A stretch of DNA of 64,000 nt from Pseudomonadota bacterium (GTDB lineage Bacteria; Desulfobacterota; Desulfarculia; Desulfarculales; Desulfarculaceae). The DNA lies in NCBI GenBank assembly GCA_018896025.1, contig JAHIND010000017.1, positions 358,078-422,077 of the forward strand. Direction: 5' to 3'. The notes beneath the pieces were generated by a model that saw nothing but the letters and a program-made list of their open reading frames with translations, was not told the origin of the DNA and did no database searches. Shown here piece by piece: positions 53,763 through 62,130 of this stretch (the first letter of the stretch is position 1; each line of letters starts with the position of its first letter). Position numbers and translations under genes: made by a program.

Positions 53763-55525
53763 CAATCTTGCTCCGTGGAAAGAGGGTTGGGTTTGTCGTT
53801 GGGGTCGGCCGGGTTCAGGGCCACCACCTCGGCCTCGAAAATCTCGGCCGCCTGGCGCACCACCGGGTGCTGGGCCAGCTCGGCGGCGGCCGCCGCCTTG
53901 GCCGCCGCCAGGGCCTGATGGTCCGGGGCCTGCACCGCCTCGGTGGAGGCGCTCAGGCGCACCTTGGGGCCGCCGTCCCACAGCTCACCAGCCATACGGT
54001 TCAGCCGCTGCTGATTTTTTTCCGTGGCGTAGCTGGTGGCGATGGCTCCCGGAGGCAGGGTGACCCTGAGCAGGCCATCCTCCAGCGCCGCCGTGGCCCG
54101 CCCCAGATAGGAGGCCAGGGCCGGTTGGTTCTGCTCGGCGTAGCGCACCAGCTCCTTGAGCATGCCCTCGGCGTCGCCCGGCTTGGCCACCGGTGCCGCC
54201 TTGGCCACCGGGGCCGCCTTGGGCGACAGGGGCGGCGATGGGGTCTGCGGGGCCTGTCTGGCCGGGGCCGGGCGCGGGTTGCCCGCCGGAGCGGGATTAT
54301 GCGCGGGGGCGGAGTTGTGCGCCGCGGGCGGCGCCGCCGCCGGGGCCTGGTTGTTTCGGGGCCGGGAGGGGGGCGCGCCGGTCTCGCCGCCGCCCGCCCG
54401 CTCCAGGCCGGAGATGATCTCGGCCAGGCTCACCACCGGTTTGACCTGGGTGAGCTTGAGCAGGGTCATCTCCATGACCAGGCGGGGCTGGGAGGCCCGG
54501 CGAAACAGGTCCTCACTGGCCGCCAGATGGTCGAAAATCTCGTGCAGGGTCTCGGGGCTGTGAGGCCCGGCCTGGGTGCGCAGGGCGGCCATCTCCTCGG
54601 GGGTCAAGCCGAACAGCTCCGCCCCCTCGGGCGCGGCCTTGGCCGCGGCCAGATTGCGGAAGTGCTCCTGCAACGCCGCGTAAAAAGCCTGCATCTCCCC
54701 TCCGGCGGCGTACACCCGGCTCACCAGGTCCAGCACCTCGCCCGCCTCCCCGGCCAAAACCGCTTTGGCCGTGGCGGTCACCAGTTCCCGGTCCACCAGG
54801 CCCAACAGCTCCACCACCTCGGGGTGGGTCATGGACTCCTTGCCCGCGGCCAATACCTGGTCCAGCAGGCTGAGCGAATCGCGCACGCTGCCGTCAGCCT
54901 CACGGGCCATGAGGGCCAGGCTCTCGGCGGGCAGGCTAAGGCCCTCGGCGGCCAGCACCTTGCCCAGATGCTCGGCCAAGACCCTGGGCGGCAAGCGCCG
55001 GAAGTCGAAGCGCTGGCAGCGGCTGAGGATGGTCAGGGGCACCTTGTGCACGTCGGTGGTGGCCAGGATGAACACGGCGTGTTCGGGCGGCTCCTCCAAG
55101 GTCTTGAGCAGCGCATTGAACGCCGCCTTGGAGAGCATGTGCACCTCGTCCAGGATGGTCACCCGGTAGCGGCCCGACTGGGGATGATAGCGGATCATCT
55201 CGCGCAGCTCGCGCACGTCCTCCACCCGGGAGTTACTTGCCGCGTCGATCTCCTGCACGTCCACCGCGCGGCCCTCGCTGATCTCCAGGCAGTGGCCGCA
55301 CTTGCCGCAGGGGGTAGGGGTGGGGCCGTGCTCGCAGTTCAGGGCCTTGGCCAGGATGCGGGCCACGGTGGTCTTGCCCACCCCGCGCGGGCCGGTGAAG
55401 CAGAAGGCGTGGGCCAGGCGGCCGGATTCCAGGGCCCCGGCCAGGGTCCGGGTCACGTGCTCCTGGCCAACCACCTCTTCGAATGTGGCAGGCCGGTGCT
55501 TGCGGGCCAGGACCAGATAGCTCAC
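53762..55525 (-). CDS. dnaX: DNA polymerase III tau subunit
   Basis: 587 residues. Walker [15 protein letters not shown], a zinc-binding CGKCGHCLE, Walker B LDEVHML and the SRC box ILSRCQRF are present in the clamp-loader domain; then a helical collar, a long Pro/Ala-rich linker (about 385-470, with APVAK repeated) and a C-terminal domain. GTG at 55525 follows GGAGGGG. A run of seven A in the coding strand (codon ~502) would, on slippage, end the protein shortly afterwards (see findings). Confidence 0.98.
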   Translation of the reverse strand: MSYLVLARKHRPATFEEVVGQEHVTRTLAGALESGRLAHAFCFTGPRGVGKTTVARILAKALNCEHGPTPTPCGKCGHCLEISEGRAVDVQEIDAASNSRVEDVRELREMIRYHPQSGRYRVTILDEVHMLSKAAFNALLKTLEEPPEHAVFILATTDVHKVPLTILSRCQRFDFRRLPPRVLAEHLGKVLAAEGLSLPAESLALMAREADGSVRDSLSLLDQVLAAGKESMTHPEVVELLGLVDRELVTATAKAVLAGEAGEVLDLVSRVYAAGGEMQAFYAALQEHFRNLAAAKAAPEGAELFGLTPEEMAALRTQAGPHSPETLHEIFDHLAASEDLFRRASQPRLVMEMTLLKLTQVKPVVSLAEIISGLERAGGGETGAPPSRPRNNQAPAAAPPAAHNSAPAHNPAPAGNPRPAPARQAPQTPSPPLSPKAAPVAKAAPVAKPGDAEGMLKELVRYAEQNQPALASYLGRATAALEDGLLRVTLPPGAIATSYATEKNQQRLNRMAGELWDGGPKVRLSASTEAVQAPDHQALAAAKAAAAAELAQHPVVRQAAEIFEAEVVALNPADPNDKPNPLSTEQD

Positions 55526-55674
55526 GCGCCCCTCCAGGGCTGGGGTGGATAATTGCCCGATATTTCAGGCCAATTCAATAGATACGCAGGGATAAAGATA
55601 GCATCGCCCACCCGAGGCTGTCAAATGGTCAGCAGCTAGACGCTCCGGCAGCGGCGTGAAGGCGAAAAGCGGTG

Positions 55675-56559
55675 TTACTCTTCGCCCTCACCCGAGCCGC
55701 CGTCCACCGGCTCCACCGGGCCCTTGCCGGTGCGCCACAGGGGCAATACCCGGCCGCCGCCGGTGGGGGGCTTGATCTGGCGGTTCTGTCCCGCGCCGCT
55801 CAGGCGCTCGCGGGTCCATCGCTTCAGGCGGCGCTGGATCTCGCCGGGGTCGTAGAAGCGCATCCAGTCTTCCTTGTAGTGCCACAACTCCGGCTCGTTC
55901 TGCTTGTAGGCCACCTCCACCTCCTCGGGGTCCAGGCAGGCGGGGTAGAGGTAGTCCATGTCCTTGAAGGCCCAGTCCTCCCGGGAAAACTTGAGCAGGG
56001 CCATGCGGTAGCCCTGGTGGCGGAAGTCCAGGAGCACCTGCCCGGCCATCTGGCGCACCAGGCGGTCCTCGCCCTCGTCCATGAAGCGCTCGCCGATGAT
56101 CTTGAACACGTGCTCGGAGCTGTCGGGGTGCTTCAGGCCGATGGAGGCCATGGCCCGCAGGGCCAGGTCCCGGGCCGACCAACCGGCGGCCTGGTCGCGG
56201 GCCACGGCGGTGAGCCAGGGGATGGCCGAGGCCCCCACGCTGCCAAAGATGGAGGGCAGCAGCTCGGTGACCCAGTCGCAGTCAAAGGCATCGGCCCAGC
56301 GCAGAGCGGCCACCAAGGGCAGGACCGTCTCTTCGCCTCCCCGAAGGCCCAGGGCGTAGGTGGCGTGCACCACGGCCCACCAGTCGGGGAGGTCGGCCAA
56401 CCAGCTCTGCTTGTCCATCACCATCTGCCCCAGATAGGGGGCCAGGCTGTCGCGGAAGGCCACCTCTTCCACCGCTTCCCTGGGCAGCCGATCCTCAGCG
56501 GTGAAAATAGCCTCGAAAAGCTGGTCATCGGCCAGCCCGGCGTAGTAATCTCGCTCCAC
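55675..56559 (-). CDS. Conserved HEAT-like helical hypothetical protein
   Basis: 294 residues, acidic, with repeated helix pairs (LPLVAALRWADAFD, GASAIPWLTAVARDQAAGW, SARDLALRAMASIG) like the DUF1186/HEAT type. No catalytic motif or signal peptide. The start is GTG at 56559 with CTGGAG eight bases upstream; an ATG at 56601 lies beyond the ribosome site. Divergent from the thiamine-binding-like gene. Function unknown. Confidence 0.68.
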   Translation of the reverse strand: MERDYYAGLADDQLFEAIFTAEDRLPREAVEEVAFRDSLAPYLGQMVMDKQSWLADLPDWWAVVHATYALGLRGGEETVLPLVAALRWADAFDCDWVTELLPSIFGSVGASAIPWLTAVARDQAAGWSARDLALRAMASIGLKHPDSSEHVFKIIGERFMDEGEDRLVRQMAGQVLLDFRHQGYRMALLKFSREDWAFKDMDYLYPACLDPEEVEVAYKQNEPELWHYKEDWMRFYDPGEIQRRLKRWTRERLSGAGQNRQIKPPTGGGRVLPLWRTGKGPVEPVDGGSGEGEE

Positions 56560-56694
56560 GGTGTACACTCCAGACAAGGAGAGCGCCAAAACGCCCGGCA
56601 TGGGCGCTATGCTGCCTCAATTACAGACTATACCCCAGCCCCCTGGGGCGCACAACTTATCCCCGCCTTGCTGGGTGGGCAGGAGGAAAGCAAC

Positions 56695-56991
56695 ATGGCC
56701 GTAGTTCAGTTCACCATCGTCCCCCTGGGAACCGGCACCACCAGCCTCAGCGCCTACGTGGCTCAAGTGCACAAGGCCTTGGAGGAATCTGGCGTAAAAC
56801 ACAGCCTGACCCCCATGGGCACCGTGCTGGAAGGCCCCTTGGATGAGCTTTTGGCGGTGATCCGCCAGGTGCACGAGCTGCCTTTTTCGGCGGGCTCCCA
56901 GCGGGTGATGACCCTGATCAACATCGACGACCGCCGCGACAAGACCGGCACCATCGAACAGAAGCTCAAGAGCGTACACGACAAGCTCTAG
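56695..56991 (+). CDS. MTH1187-family thiamine-binding-like protein
   Basis: 98 residues, ferredoxin-like fold. Family pattern AVVQFTIVPLGTGTTSLSAYVAQVHK, HSLTPMGTVLEGPLDE and RVMTLINIDDRRDK. Members form tetramers that bind small ligands including thiamine. AGGAGG precedes the ATG. Palindromic repeat F follows. Confidence 0.92.
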   Translation: MAVVQFTIVPLGTGTTSLSAYVAQVHKALEESGVKHSLTPMGTVLEGPLDELLAVIRQVHELPFSAGSQRVMTLINIDDRRDKTGTIEQKLKSVHDKL

Positions 56992-57018
56992 CCCGCATAT
57001 TTCATGAGTGCCGTGTGT

Positions 57019-57140
57019 CCGGCTGCGCCAGCCACCGGCAACCGGCGTTGCCGACTTCGCTCGGGCCTCGACGTAGCTATTGCTACGCCATCAGCCCTCG
57101 CTTGCCGCCCGCCTTGTCTGCCGGCGGCTGGCTGTGCCGG
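57019..57140 (-). repeat. Palindromic intergenic repeat, copy F (reverse orientation)
   Basis: Outer arms at 57019-57038 and 57121-57140 pair at 17 of 20 positions. The centre is CGTAGC (57072-57077), TATT, GCTACG (57082-57087). On the minus strand it carries the family blocks ggcggcaagcgaggg and cgaggcccgagcgaag. It lies in the 336-base gap 56992-57327, which otherwise shows only a likely promoter for the M48 gene. Confidence 0.82.
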
Positions 57141-57327
57141 CGATGGGTGCAAACTGTAACTGGATAATGCGAGCACTTTTTGCATAACGGCCCCATGAAT
57201 ACGGGTTCGTTGTTAAATGCCACCCAACCCTCATGAAATATGCGGGCTAGGAAACAAGCCGCTTTCTGAGGGCTCGGGCCTTATGCTATTCTGCGGTTGA
57301 TACTTTCAACTAGGGGACAATTCGGCC

Positions 57328-58635
57328 ATGATCCGTTGGCGCAGCATGTGGGGATGCCGGACCGCCCTGGCGGTCCTGATAGTTATTTTGTCTTTGTTCC
57401 TGGCGGCTTGCGCCAAGAACCCGGTCACCGGCCAAGAAGAGTTGGCCTTCATGAGCGAGCCCCAGGAAATCGCCATGGGGGCCCGCTACTACCCGGAAGT
57501 AATCCAGCTCAACAACGGCACCCCGCCGGAAGACCCCCAGCTTCAGGCCTACGTGAGCCGGGTGGGCGGCCGCCTGGCCAGGGTGAGCCACCGCCCTAAC
57601 GTCCCCTGGCAATTCACGGTGGTGGACTCCAGCCAGGTCAACGCCTTCGCGCTGCCCGGCGGCAAGATATGCATCACCCGGGGGCTGATCACCAAAATGA
57701 GCAGCGAGGACGAACTGGCCGGGGTGCTGGGCCACGAGATCGGCCACGTCACCGCCCGCCACGCGGTGGCCGCCTACACCCGCCAAGTGCTCATGGCCGG
57801 GGCCATGCTGGGCCTGACCATAGCCCTGGCCGACAACGATTACGCCCCGGCCCTGTTGGCCGCCGCCGGGGTGGCGGGCGGCCTGATGGTGCTCAGCTAC
57901 TCCCGGGACCAGGAGCGCCAATCCGACGAGCTGGGCTATCAATACATGACCAAAGCGGGCTACAACCCCCTGGCCATGGTCAACACCTTCGAGCTTTTCA
58001 AGAAGATGCAAAAGAGCGAACCAGGGGTGATAGAGGGCATGCTCTCCAGCCACCCCCTGCCCCAGGAGCGCATCTCCGCCGCCGAACAGCGGGCCCTGTC
58101 CTCCCCCCTGAGCGCCCGGCCCTTCCACACCGCCGAGTTCAACCGCAGCCTGGCCCTGCAAAAGGTTCGCGTCCCGGCCTATGCGGCCATGGACAAGGGC
58201 AACGCCCTGGCCGGCAAAAAGCGGTGGAGCCAGGCCGAGGCGCAGTACAAAAAGGCCATCGCCCTGTACCCCAAGGAGAGCATGTTCTACTCGCGCCTGG
58301 CCGTGGCCCAGATGAAGCAAAAGCAAAACACCCAGGCCCTGGCCAGCGCCCGCAAAGGAGCCCGCCTGTCCTGGGGGAATTTCTACCCCAACCTGATATT
58401 GGGCATGGTGGCCAACGCCAATCGCGACTATAGCCTGGCCGTGGACGCCCACCGCAAGGCGGCCCAGGCCCTGCCCGACCACGTAATCAACAATTTCCTG
58501 TTGGCTTACGCCCACGACAAGATAGGCCCGCGCTCCCAAGCGGTGGTCTATTACCGCAAGGTGCAGCGCGCCGCGCCCAGCAGCCAATACGGCAAGGCCG
58601 CCCAAAAGCGCTTGCAGCAGATGGGCTACAACTAG
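57328..58635 (+). CDS. M48-family metallopeptidase lipoprotein with TPR-like tail
   Basis: 435 residues. Lipobox FLAAC (C28), zinc motif GHEIGHVTARH (HEXXH) and the third ligand in SRDQERQSDELG. The C-terminal 180 residues are tetratricopeptide-like repeats. Related to BepA/LoiP-type peptidases that act on outer-membrane proteins in the periplasm. ATG at 57328 follows AGGGGA. Followed by three tandem palindromic repeats. Confidence 0.93.
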   Translation: MIRWRSMWGCRTALAVLIVILSLFLAACAKNPVTGQEELAFMSEPQEIAMGARYYPEVIQLNNGTPPEDPQLQAYVSRVGGRLARVSHRPNVPWQFTVVDSSQVNAFALPGGKICITRGLITKMSSEDELAGVLGHEIGHVTARHAVAAYTRQVLMAGAMLGLTIALADNDYAPALLAAAGVAGGLMVLSYSRDQERQSDELGYQYMTKAGYNPLAMVNTFELFKKMQKSEPGVIEGMLSSHPLPQERISAAEQRALSSPLSARPFHTAEFNRSLALQKVRVPAYAAMDKGNALAGKKRWSQAEAQYKKAIALYPKESMFYSRLAVAQMKQKQNTQALASARKGARLSWGNFYPNLILGMVANANRDYSLAVDAHRKAAQALPDHVINNFLLAYAHDKIGPRSQAVVYYRKVQRAAPSSQYGKAAQKRLQQMGYN

Positions 58636-58636
58636 G

Positions 58637-58736
58637 CCCAGACGCAGCCAGAGAGAGTCAGGCAAGGAACACAGGGGTAGTTGACCTACCACGGGGAACG
58701 AGCTAAGCCGCCCACGCAGCATGCTCCTGTCTGGCA
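58637..58736 (+). repeat. Palindromic intergenic repeat, copy D (degenerate)
   Basis: Outer CCAGAC (58638-58643) pairs with GTCTGG (58729-58734). Centre GGTAG (58676-58680), loop TTGAC, CTACC (58686-58690). The flanking blocks are weaker than in copies A-C. Confidence 0.7.
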
Positions 58737-58744
58737 AAACCACC

Positions 58745-58858
58745 CGGCGCAGCCAGGCACCGCGGGGCAAGGCGGCAGGCGAACAAGGGACGCAGGGGTA
58801 GTAGACCTACCCCGAGGACCTAGTGACGCCGACAACGCAGCCTGGCGCTTCCCGGCGA
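58745..58858 (+). repeat. Palindromic intergenic repeat, copy B
   Basis: Shares gggcaaggcggcaggcgaac and gtgacgccgacaacgcagcc with copy C. Centre GGGGTAG (58795-58801), loop TAGAC, CTACCCC (58807-58813), a compensatory variant of the GGCGTAG/CTACGCC centre. Confidence 0.88.
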
Positions 58859-58864
58859 AACCAC

Positions 58865-58985
58865 CCGGCACAGCCAGAGGCCGGAGGGCAAGGCGGCAGG
58901 CGAACGAGGGACGCAGGCGTAGCACACCTACGCCGAGGACCGAGTGACGCCGACAACGCAGCCATGCGGTCTCCGGCTGTGCCGG
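58865..58985 (+). repeat. Palindromic intergenic repeat, copy C
   Basis: Outer arms CCGGCACAGCC (58865-58875) and GGCTGTGCCGG (58975-58985) are perfect. Centre GGCGTAG (58916-58922), loop CACAC, CTACGCC (58928-58934). It ends one base before the UspA stop codon. Copies D, B and C fill the gap 58636-58986. Confidence 0.9.
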
Positions 58986-58986
58986 G

Positions 58987-59442
58987 CTAGTTGATCACCC
59001 ACACCGCGCAATCCGTGGCCTGATGCACGATGGAGCTGCTCACCGAACCGAACAGGAACTCCTCGGCCTTGGACACCCCGCGGCGGCCAACCACGATGGT
59101 GCCGAAGCCTCCCTGGAGCTGGGCGGCCATGATGGTCTCGGCGATGGTGCGGCCCCCAGCCTCTTCCAGGCGGGTGCTCACGTTGTAGGCGGCGATGCGC
59201 GCCCCCACCAATATCTGACGGGCCTCTTCCAGGCGGTCCAGGAGCACCTCCTTGCGCTGGGCGGCGGCGGCCGCGCGCTCTTCCTGCTTGGGGTGGGCGT
59301 CGGCCTCCGGGGCCTGGTACACGGACATGATCCGCACCCGGCAGGCATCGGAGCCGCCCAGCACCCCGGCCAGATAGCGCACCGCCTCCAGGGAGATGTC
59401 GTGCTCGTCCACCGTGGCCAAAATACGGTTCCAAATGGGCAT
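58987..59442 (-). CDS. Universal stress protein (UspA family)
   Basis: 151 residues. N-terminal ILATVDEHDISLEAVRYLAG and C-terminal VVGRRGVSKAEEFLFGSVSSSIVHQA carry the G-x2-G-x9-G(S/T)-type nucleotide-binding block. It is the last gene of the ASKHA-kinase-UspA operon; its ATG overlaps the kinase-like stop by one base. Confidence 0.95.
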   Translation of the reverse strand: MPIWNRILATVDEHDISLEAVRYLAGVLGGSDACRVRIMSVYQAPEADAHPKQEERAAAAAQRKEVLLDRLEEARQILVGARIAAYNVSTRLEEAGGRTIAETIMAAQLQGGFGTIVVGRRGVSKAEEFLFGSVSSSIVHQATDCAVWVIN

Positions 59443-60410
59443 CAGCCTTCCTCCTGGGGAAGCTCGGCGATGGCCGGGGTCAGCTCGGCCATCAACTCCT
59501 CCACCCTCTCATAGAATACCGCCGCGCCGTTGGAGAAGTGCAACAACACGTTGTTCAGGCTCTCGGGCAGGTAGGGGTAAATCTTCTTCAGGTTCATCAG
59601 GCGGTTTTTGATCACCGGGGAAAAGTCCTCATTGCTGAGGGTCTCGACCGCCTGAGGATATTCCTGGCGCACCAAATGGTGGGTGATGTCGCGCCGGGCC
59701 ACGGCATAGGTGAGCACGTTGCCCAGGCCGAACAGGTCCAGGCCGTAGGGGTTCTGCTTGAACTCGAACTTGTAGTCGAAATCGATCCAGGGCCAGGCCC
59801 CGCTGGTCTCGTCCACGAACAGATGGTCGCGCCGGATGTCGCCGTGGTGGGCGCCCTGGTTGTGCAGCCAGCCGATGGCCTCCAGGGCCACGGACAGCTT
59901 GGTGAGCACCCCGCGCATGTGACGCTGGAAATACTCCAAGTGGTCACACTCGAGCTTTTGCAGGTGCTGGTCCAGGGGGCCGCCGTGGATGCGCTCCAAG
60001 ACCCGCACCAGGTTGCCCGCCTCGTCGCGCAGGGTGACGCCCTGCATGAAGTTGGGGTTACCCTTGACCATGGCCAGGATGCGGGCCTCCTTGGCCGGGG
60101 AGCGGTAGCAGCGCACCTTGATGCCGCCCCTGGAGATGTCGAACTCCTCGAAGAACTCCAGCTTTAGTATCTTGGCGCTGCCGTCCTCCCAGTCCACGGC
60201 CCGCTTGACCCAGTACTTGGGCTGCTCGTCCAGGCCGAAACGCCCCTCGTACTCGGTGCCCTTGAGCACGAAGCGCCGCCCCTCCACCTCCAACACGTCG
60301 CCCAGTTCCAGGTTCATGAAGTTGGTGGTGTCGGTGACCAGGCGCGCCTGGCGGAGACTGCGGCCGGTCAACTCCCGGGCGCGCTCCAACAGCTCGGGGG
60401 CATCACGCAT
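59442..60410 (-). CDS. Protein-kinase-like (HGD / IDFD) protein
   Basis: 322 residues. The catalytic-loop-like block HHGDIRRDHLFVDE and the metal-binding WIDFDYKFE match the eukaryotic-type/aminoglycoside/RIO-like kinase fold, with HGDI in place of HRDL. The N-terminal lobe carries VLKGTEYEG and an Lys in YWVKRAV that may be the ATP lysine. It overlaps UspA and follows the ASKHA gene by nine bases. The substrate is unknown, but the UspA protein is a candidate. Confidence 0.8.
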   Translation of the reverse strand: MRDAPELLERARELTGRSLRQARLVTDTTNFMNLELGDVLEVEGRRFVLKGTEYEGRFGLDEQPKYWVKRAVDWEDGSAKILKLEFFEEFDISRGGIKVRCYRSPAKEARILAMVKGNPNFMQGVTLRDEAGNLVRVLERIHGGPLDQHLQKLECDHLEYFQRHMRGVLTKLSVALEAIGWLHNQGAHHGDIRRDHLFVDETSGAWPWIDFDYKFEFKQNPYGLDLFGLGNVLTYAVARRDITHHLVRQEYPQAVETLSNEDFSPVIKNRLMNLKKIYPYLPESLNNVLLHFSNGAAVFYERVEELMAELTPAIAELPQEEG

Positions 60411-60419
60411 AGAGCCTGC

Positions 60420-62030
60420 CTAGTGCCACACCGGCACGCTGGGGAAGCGGCCGGGATCGGTGTGGGGGATGAAGCGGGCGGCGGAAAAACGGTTCATGAG
60501 CGCCTGGTTCACGTTCAGCTCCAGGTAGGTGAGCCGCCCCACCACCGCCTCCACCTGGGGCCGCACCTCGGGCTCCAACAAGAGCTTGCGGCATCCGGCC
60601 AGAGAGGAGTTGCCCAGAGGGATGAAGCGCTCCCGGGGCAGGTCGGGCAGCATGCCCAGGGTGATGGCCGTGTCAGGGTCGATGACGTTGCCAAAGGCCC
60701 CGGCCACGAAAAAGGCGCTGAGGTCGCTGAACTCTAGGCCCACCTCCTTTAGCACCGTGCTCAGGATGGTGTACATGGCCGCCTTGGAGCGCAGCAGGAT
60801 GTCAATCTCCACCTCGTCCACGTAGATGGCCTCGCCGGTGGCCGACTCCGAGGCCGTGGCCACGATGTAGGCCCAGCCCTCCTCGCTCTCGAAGACGCGG
60901 GGGTGGTCGTAGATGCGGAACCTGCCCCGCATGTCCATGATCCGGGTCAGGTAGAGCTGGGCCAAAAGCTGCAACAGGCCCGAGCCGCACAAGCCCTTGG
61001 GCTTCACCGCCGCCCCGTCCAGGCCGGGGATGATCTTCAGGGTGGGCTCGAAGGTGGCGGGGTCGATCTTCACCCCCTCGATGGCCCCCGGCTGGGCCAG
61101 GATGCCCATCTTGGCCACCCCGCTCTCCAGGGCCGGACCGGCCGCCCCGGCGCAAGCCACCAGCCAGTCGCGGTTGCCCAGCACCACCTCGGCGTTGGTG
61201 CCCACGTCCACTAGGATGGCCAGGTCCTCGCGCTGATGCAGATCCGCGGCCACGATGCCCGCCACCAGGTCCCCGCCGAAATAGGAGCCCACGTTGGGAA
61301 GCATCCAGCCCACCGTGGCGGGCCCCAGCTCCAGGCCCACGTCGCGGGTGTAAAAGGGGCTGGGCCGGTTGACCAGAGGGATGTAGGGCTCCCTGGGTAT
61401 GGACTGCACGTCCAGGCCCAGGAAGAAGTGGGTCATGGTGGTGTTGCCCGCAGCCACCAGCCCGGCCACCTCGCTCACGTCGCGCCCGGCTTGGGCGCAC
61501 ATGTCGGCGATGACCCCGGCGGCGGCCTCTACCAGCATCCGGTGCAGACGCTGTTGCCCGCCGGGTTGGGCCGCCGCGTGGATGCGGGTGAGGATGTCCG
61601 CCCCCAACTGGGTCTGGGGGTTGAGGCAGGTGCCCTTGGCCAGCTCGGAGCCGTCGGCCAGCTCGTGCAAGGTGGCCTGCAAGTGGGTGGAGCCCACGTC
61701 CAGGGCCACGCCTAGGCCCTCGCGCCCCCACAGCTCGGGCGGAACTTCCTGGGCCCGGGCGGCCAGCTCCTCGCCGGGCGCTTGGGTGGTGGCGTCACCG
61801 GGCTCCACCTCCACCAAGACCGGACCGGCCGGGCCGGTGCAGATCGTGGCGGTCACCTTGTACCCTGCCTGGCGCATGACCTGGGCGAAGCCGTCCAGGC
61901 GGCCCACCGGCGCGGCGGGCCAGCCACTTTCCTTGCGGGACAGGGCCTTGTCCAAACGGTCTATGGTCGCGGTATTGTCGCCCAGGCTGGGCGGGGTGAG
62001 CTCCAGGAAGTATTTGCGGCAGTCGCTCAT
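60420..62030 (-). CDS. ASKHA/RACo-like (DUF4445) protein lacking the ferredoxin domain
   Basis: 536 residues. The ASKHA core runs from about residue 105: VALDVGSTHLQATLHELA, VAAGNTTMTHFFLG, AILVDVGTNAEVVLGNRD, AGAAGPALESG and FFVAGAFGN, as in the reductive activator of corrinoid proteins. RACo proteins carry an N-terminal 2Fe-2S domain, but here the first 95 residues have only two scattered cysteines and no cluster motif. It therefore may use ATP hydrolysis with an external electron donor. It heads the operon with the kinase-like and UspA genes; no corrinoid protein is nearby. Confidence 0.88.
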   Translation of the reverse strand: MSDCRKYFLELTPPSLGDNTATIDRLDKALSRKESGWPAAPVGRLDGFAQVMRQAGYKVTATICTGPAGPVLVEVEPGDATTQAPGEELAARAQEVPPELWGREGLGVALDVGSTHLQATLHELADGSELAKGTCLNPQTQLGADILTRIHAAAQPGGQQRLHRMLVEAAAGVIADMCAQAGRDVSEVAGLVAAGNTTMTHFFLGLDVQSIPREPYIPLVNRPSPFYTRDVGLELGPATVGWMLPNVGSYFGGDLVAGIVAADLHQREDLAILVDVGTNAEVVLGNRDWLVACAGAAGPALESGVAKMGILAQPGAIEGVKIDPATFEPTLKIIPGLDGAAVKPKGLCGSGLLQLLAQLYLTRIMDMRGRFRIYDHPRVFESEEGWAYIVATASESATGEAIYVDEVEIDILLRSKAAMYTILSTVLKEVGLEFSDLSAFFVAGAFGNVIDPDTAITLGMLPDLPRERFIPLGNSSLAGCRKLLLEPEVRPQVEAVVGRLTYLELNVNQALMNRFSAARFIPHTDPGRFPSVPVWH

Positions 62031-62130
62031 GAATCATCCTCGGCGCGGGCGTGTTGGCAAATGTTGGCAGCATGCGCCGCGAAAGTCAAACCATTGGCCG
62101 CCTACCAGCATGGGGTGTATTTTAAACCCC

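Noticed and set aside
54177..54215. Possible tandem repeat element (APVAK repeated) in dnaX
   Set aside because: It is part of the Pro/Ala linker of tau, a normal low-complexity feature.
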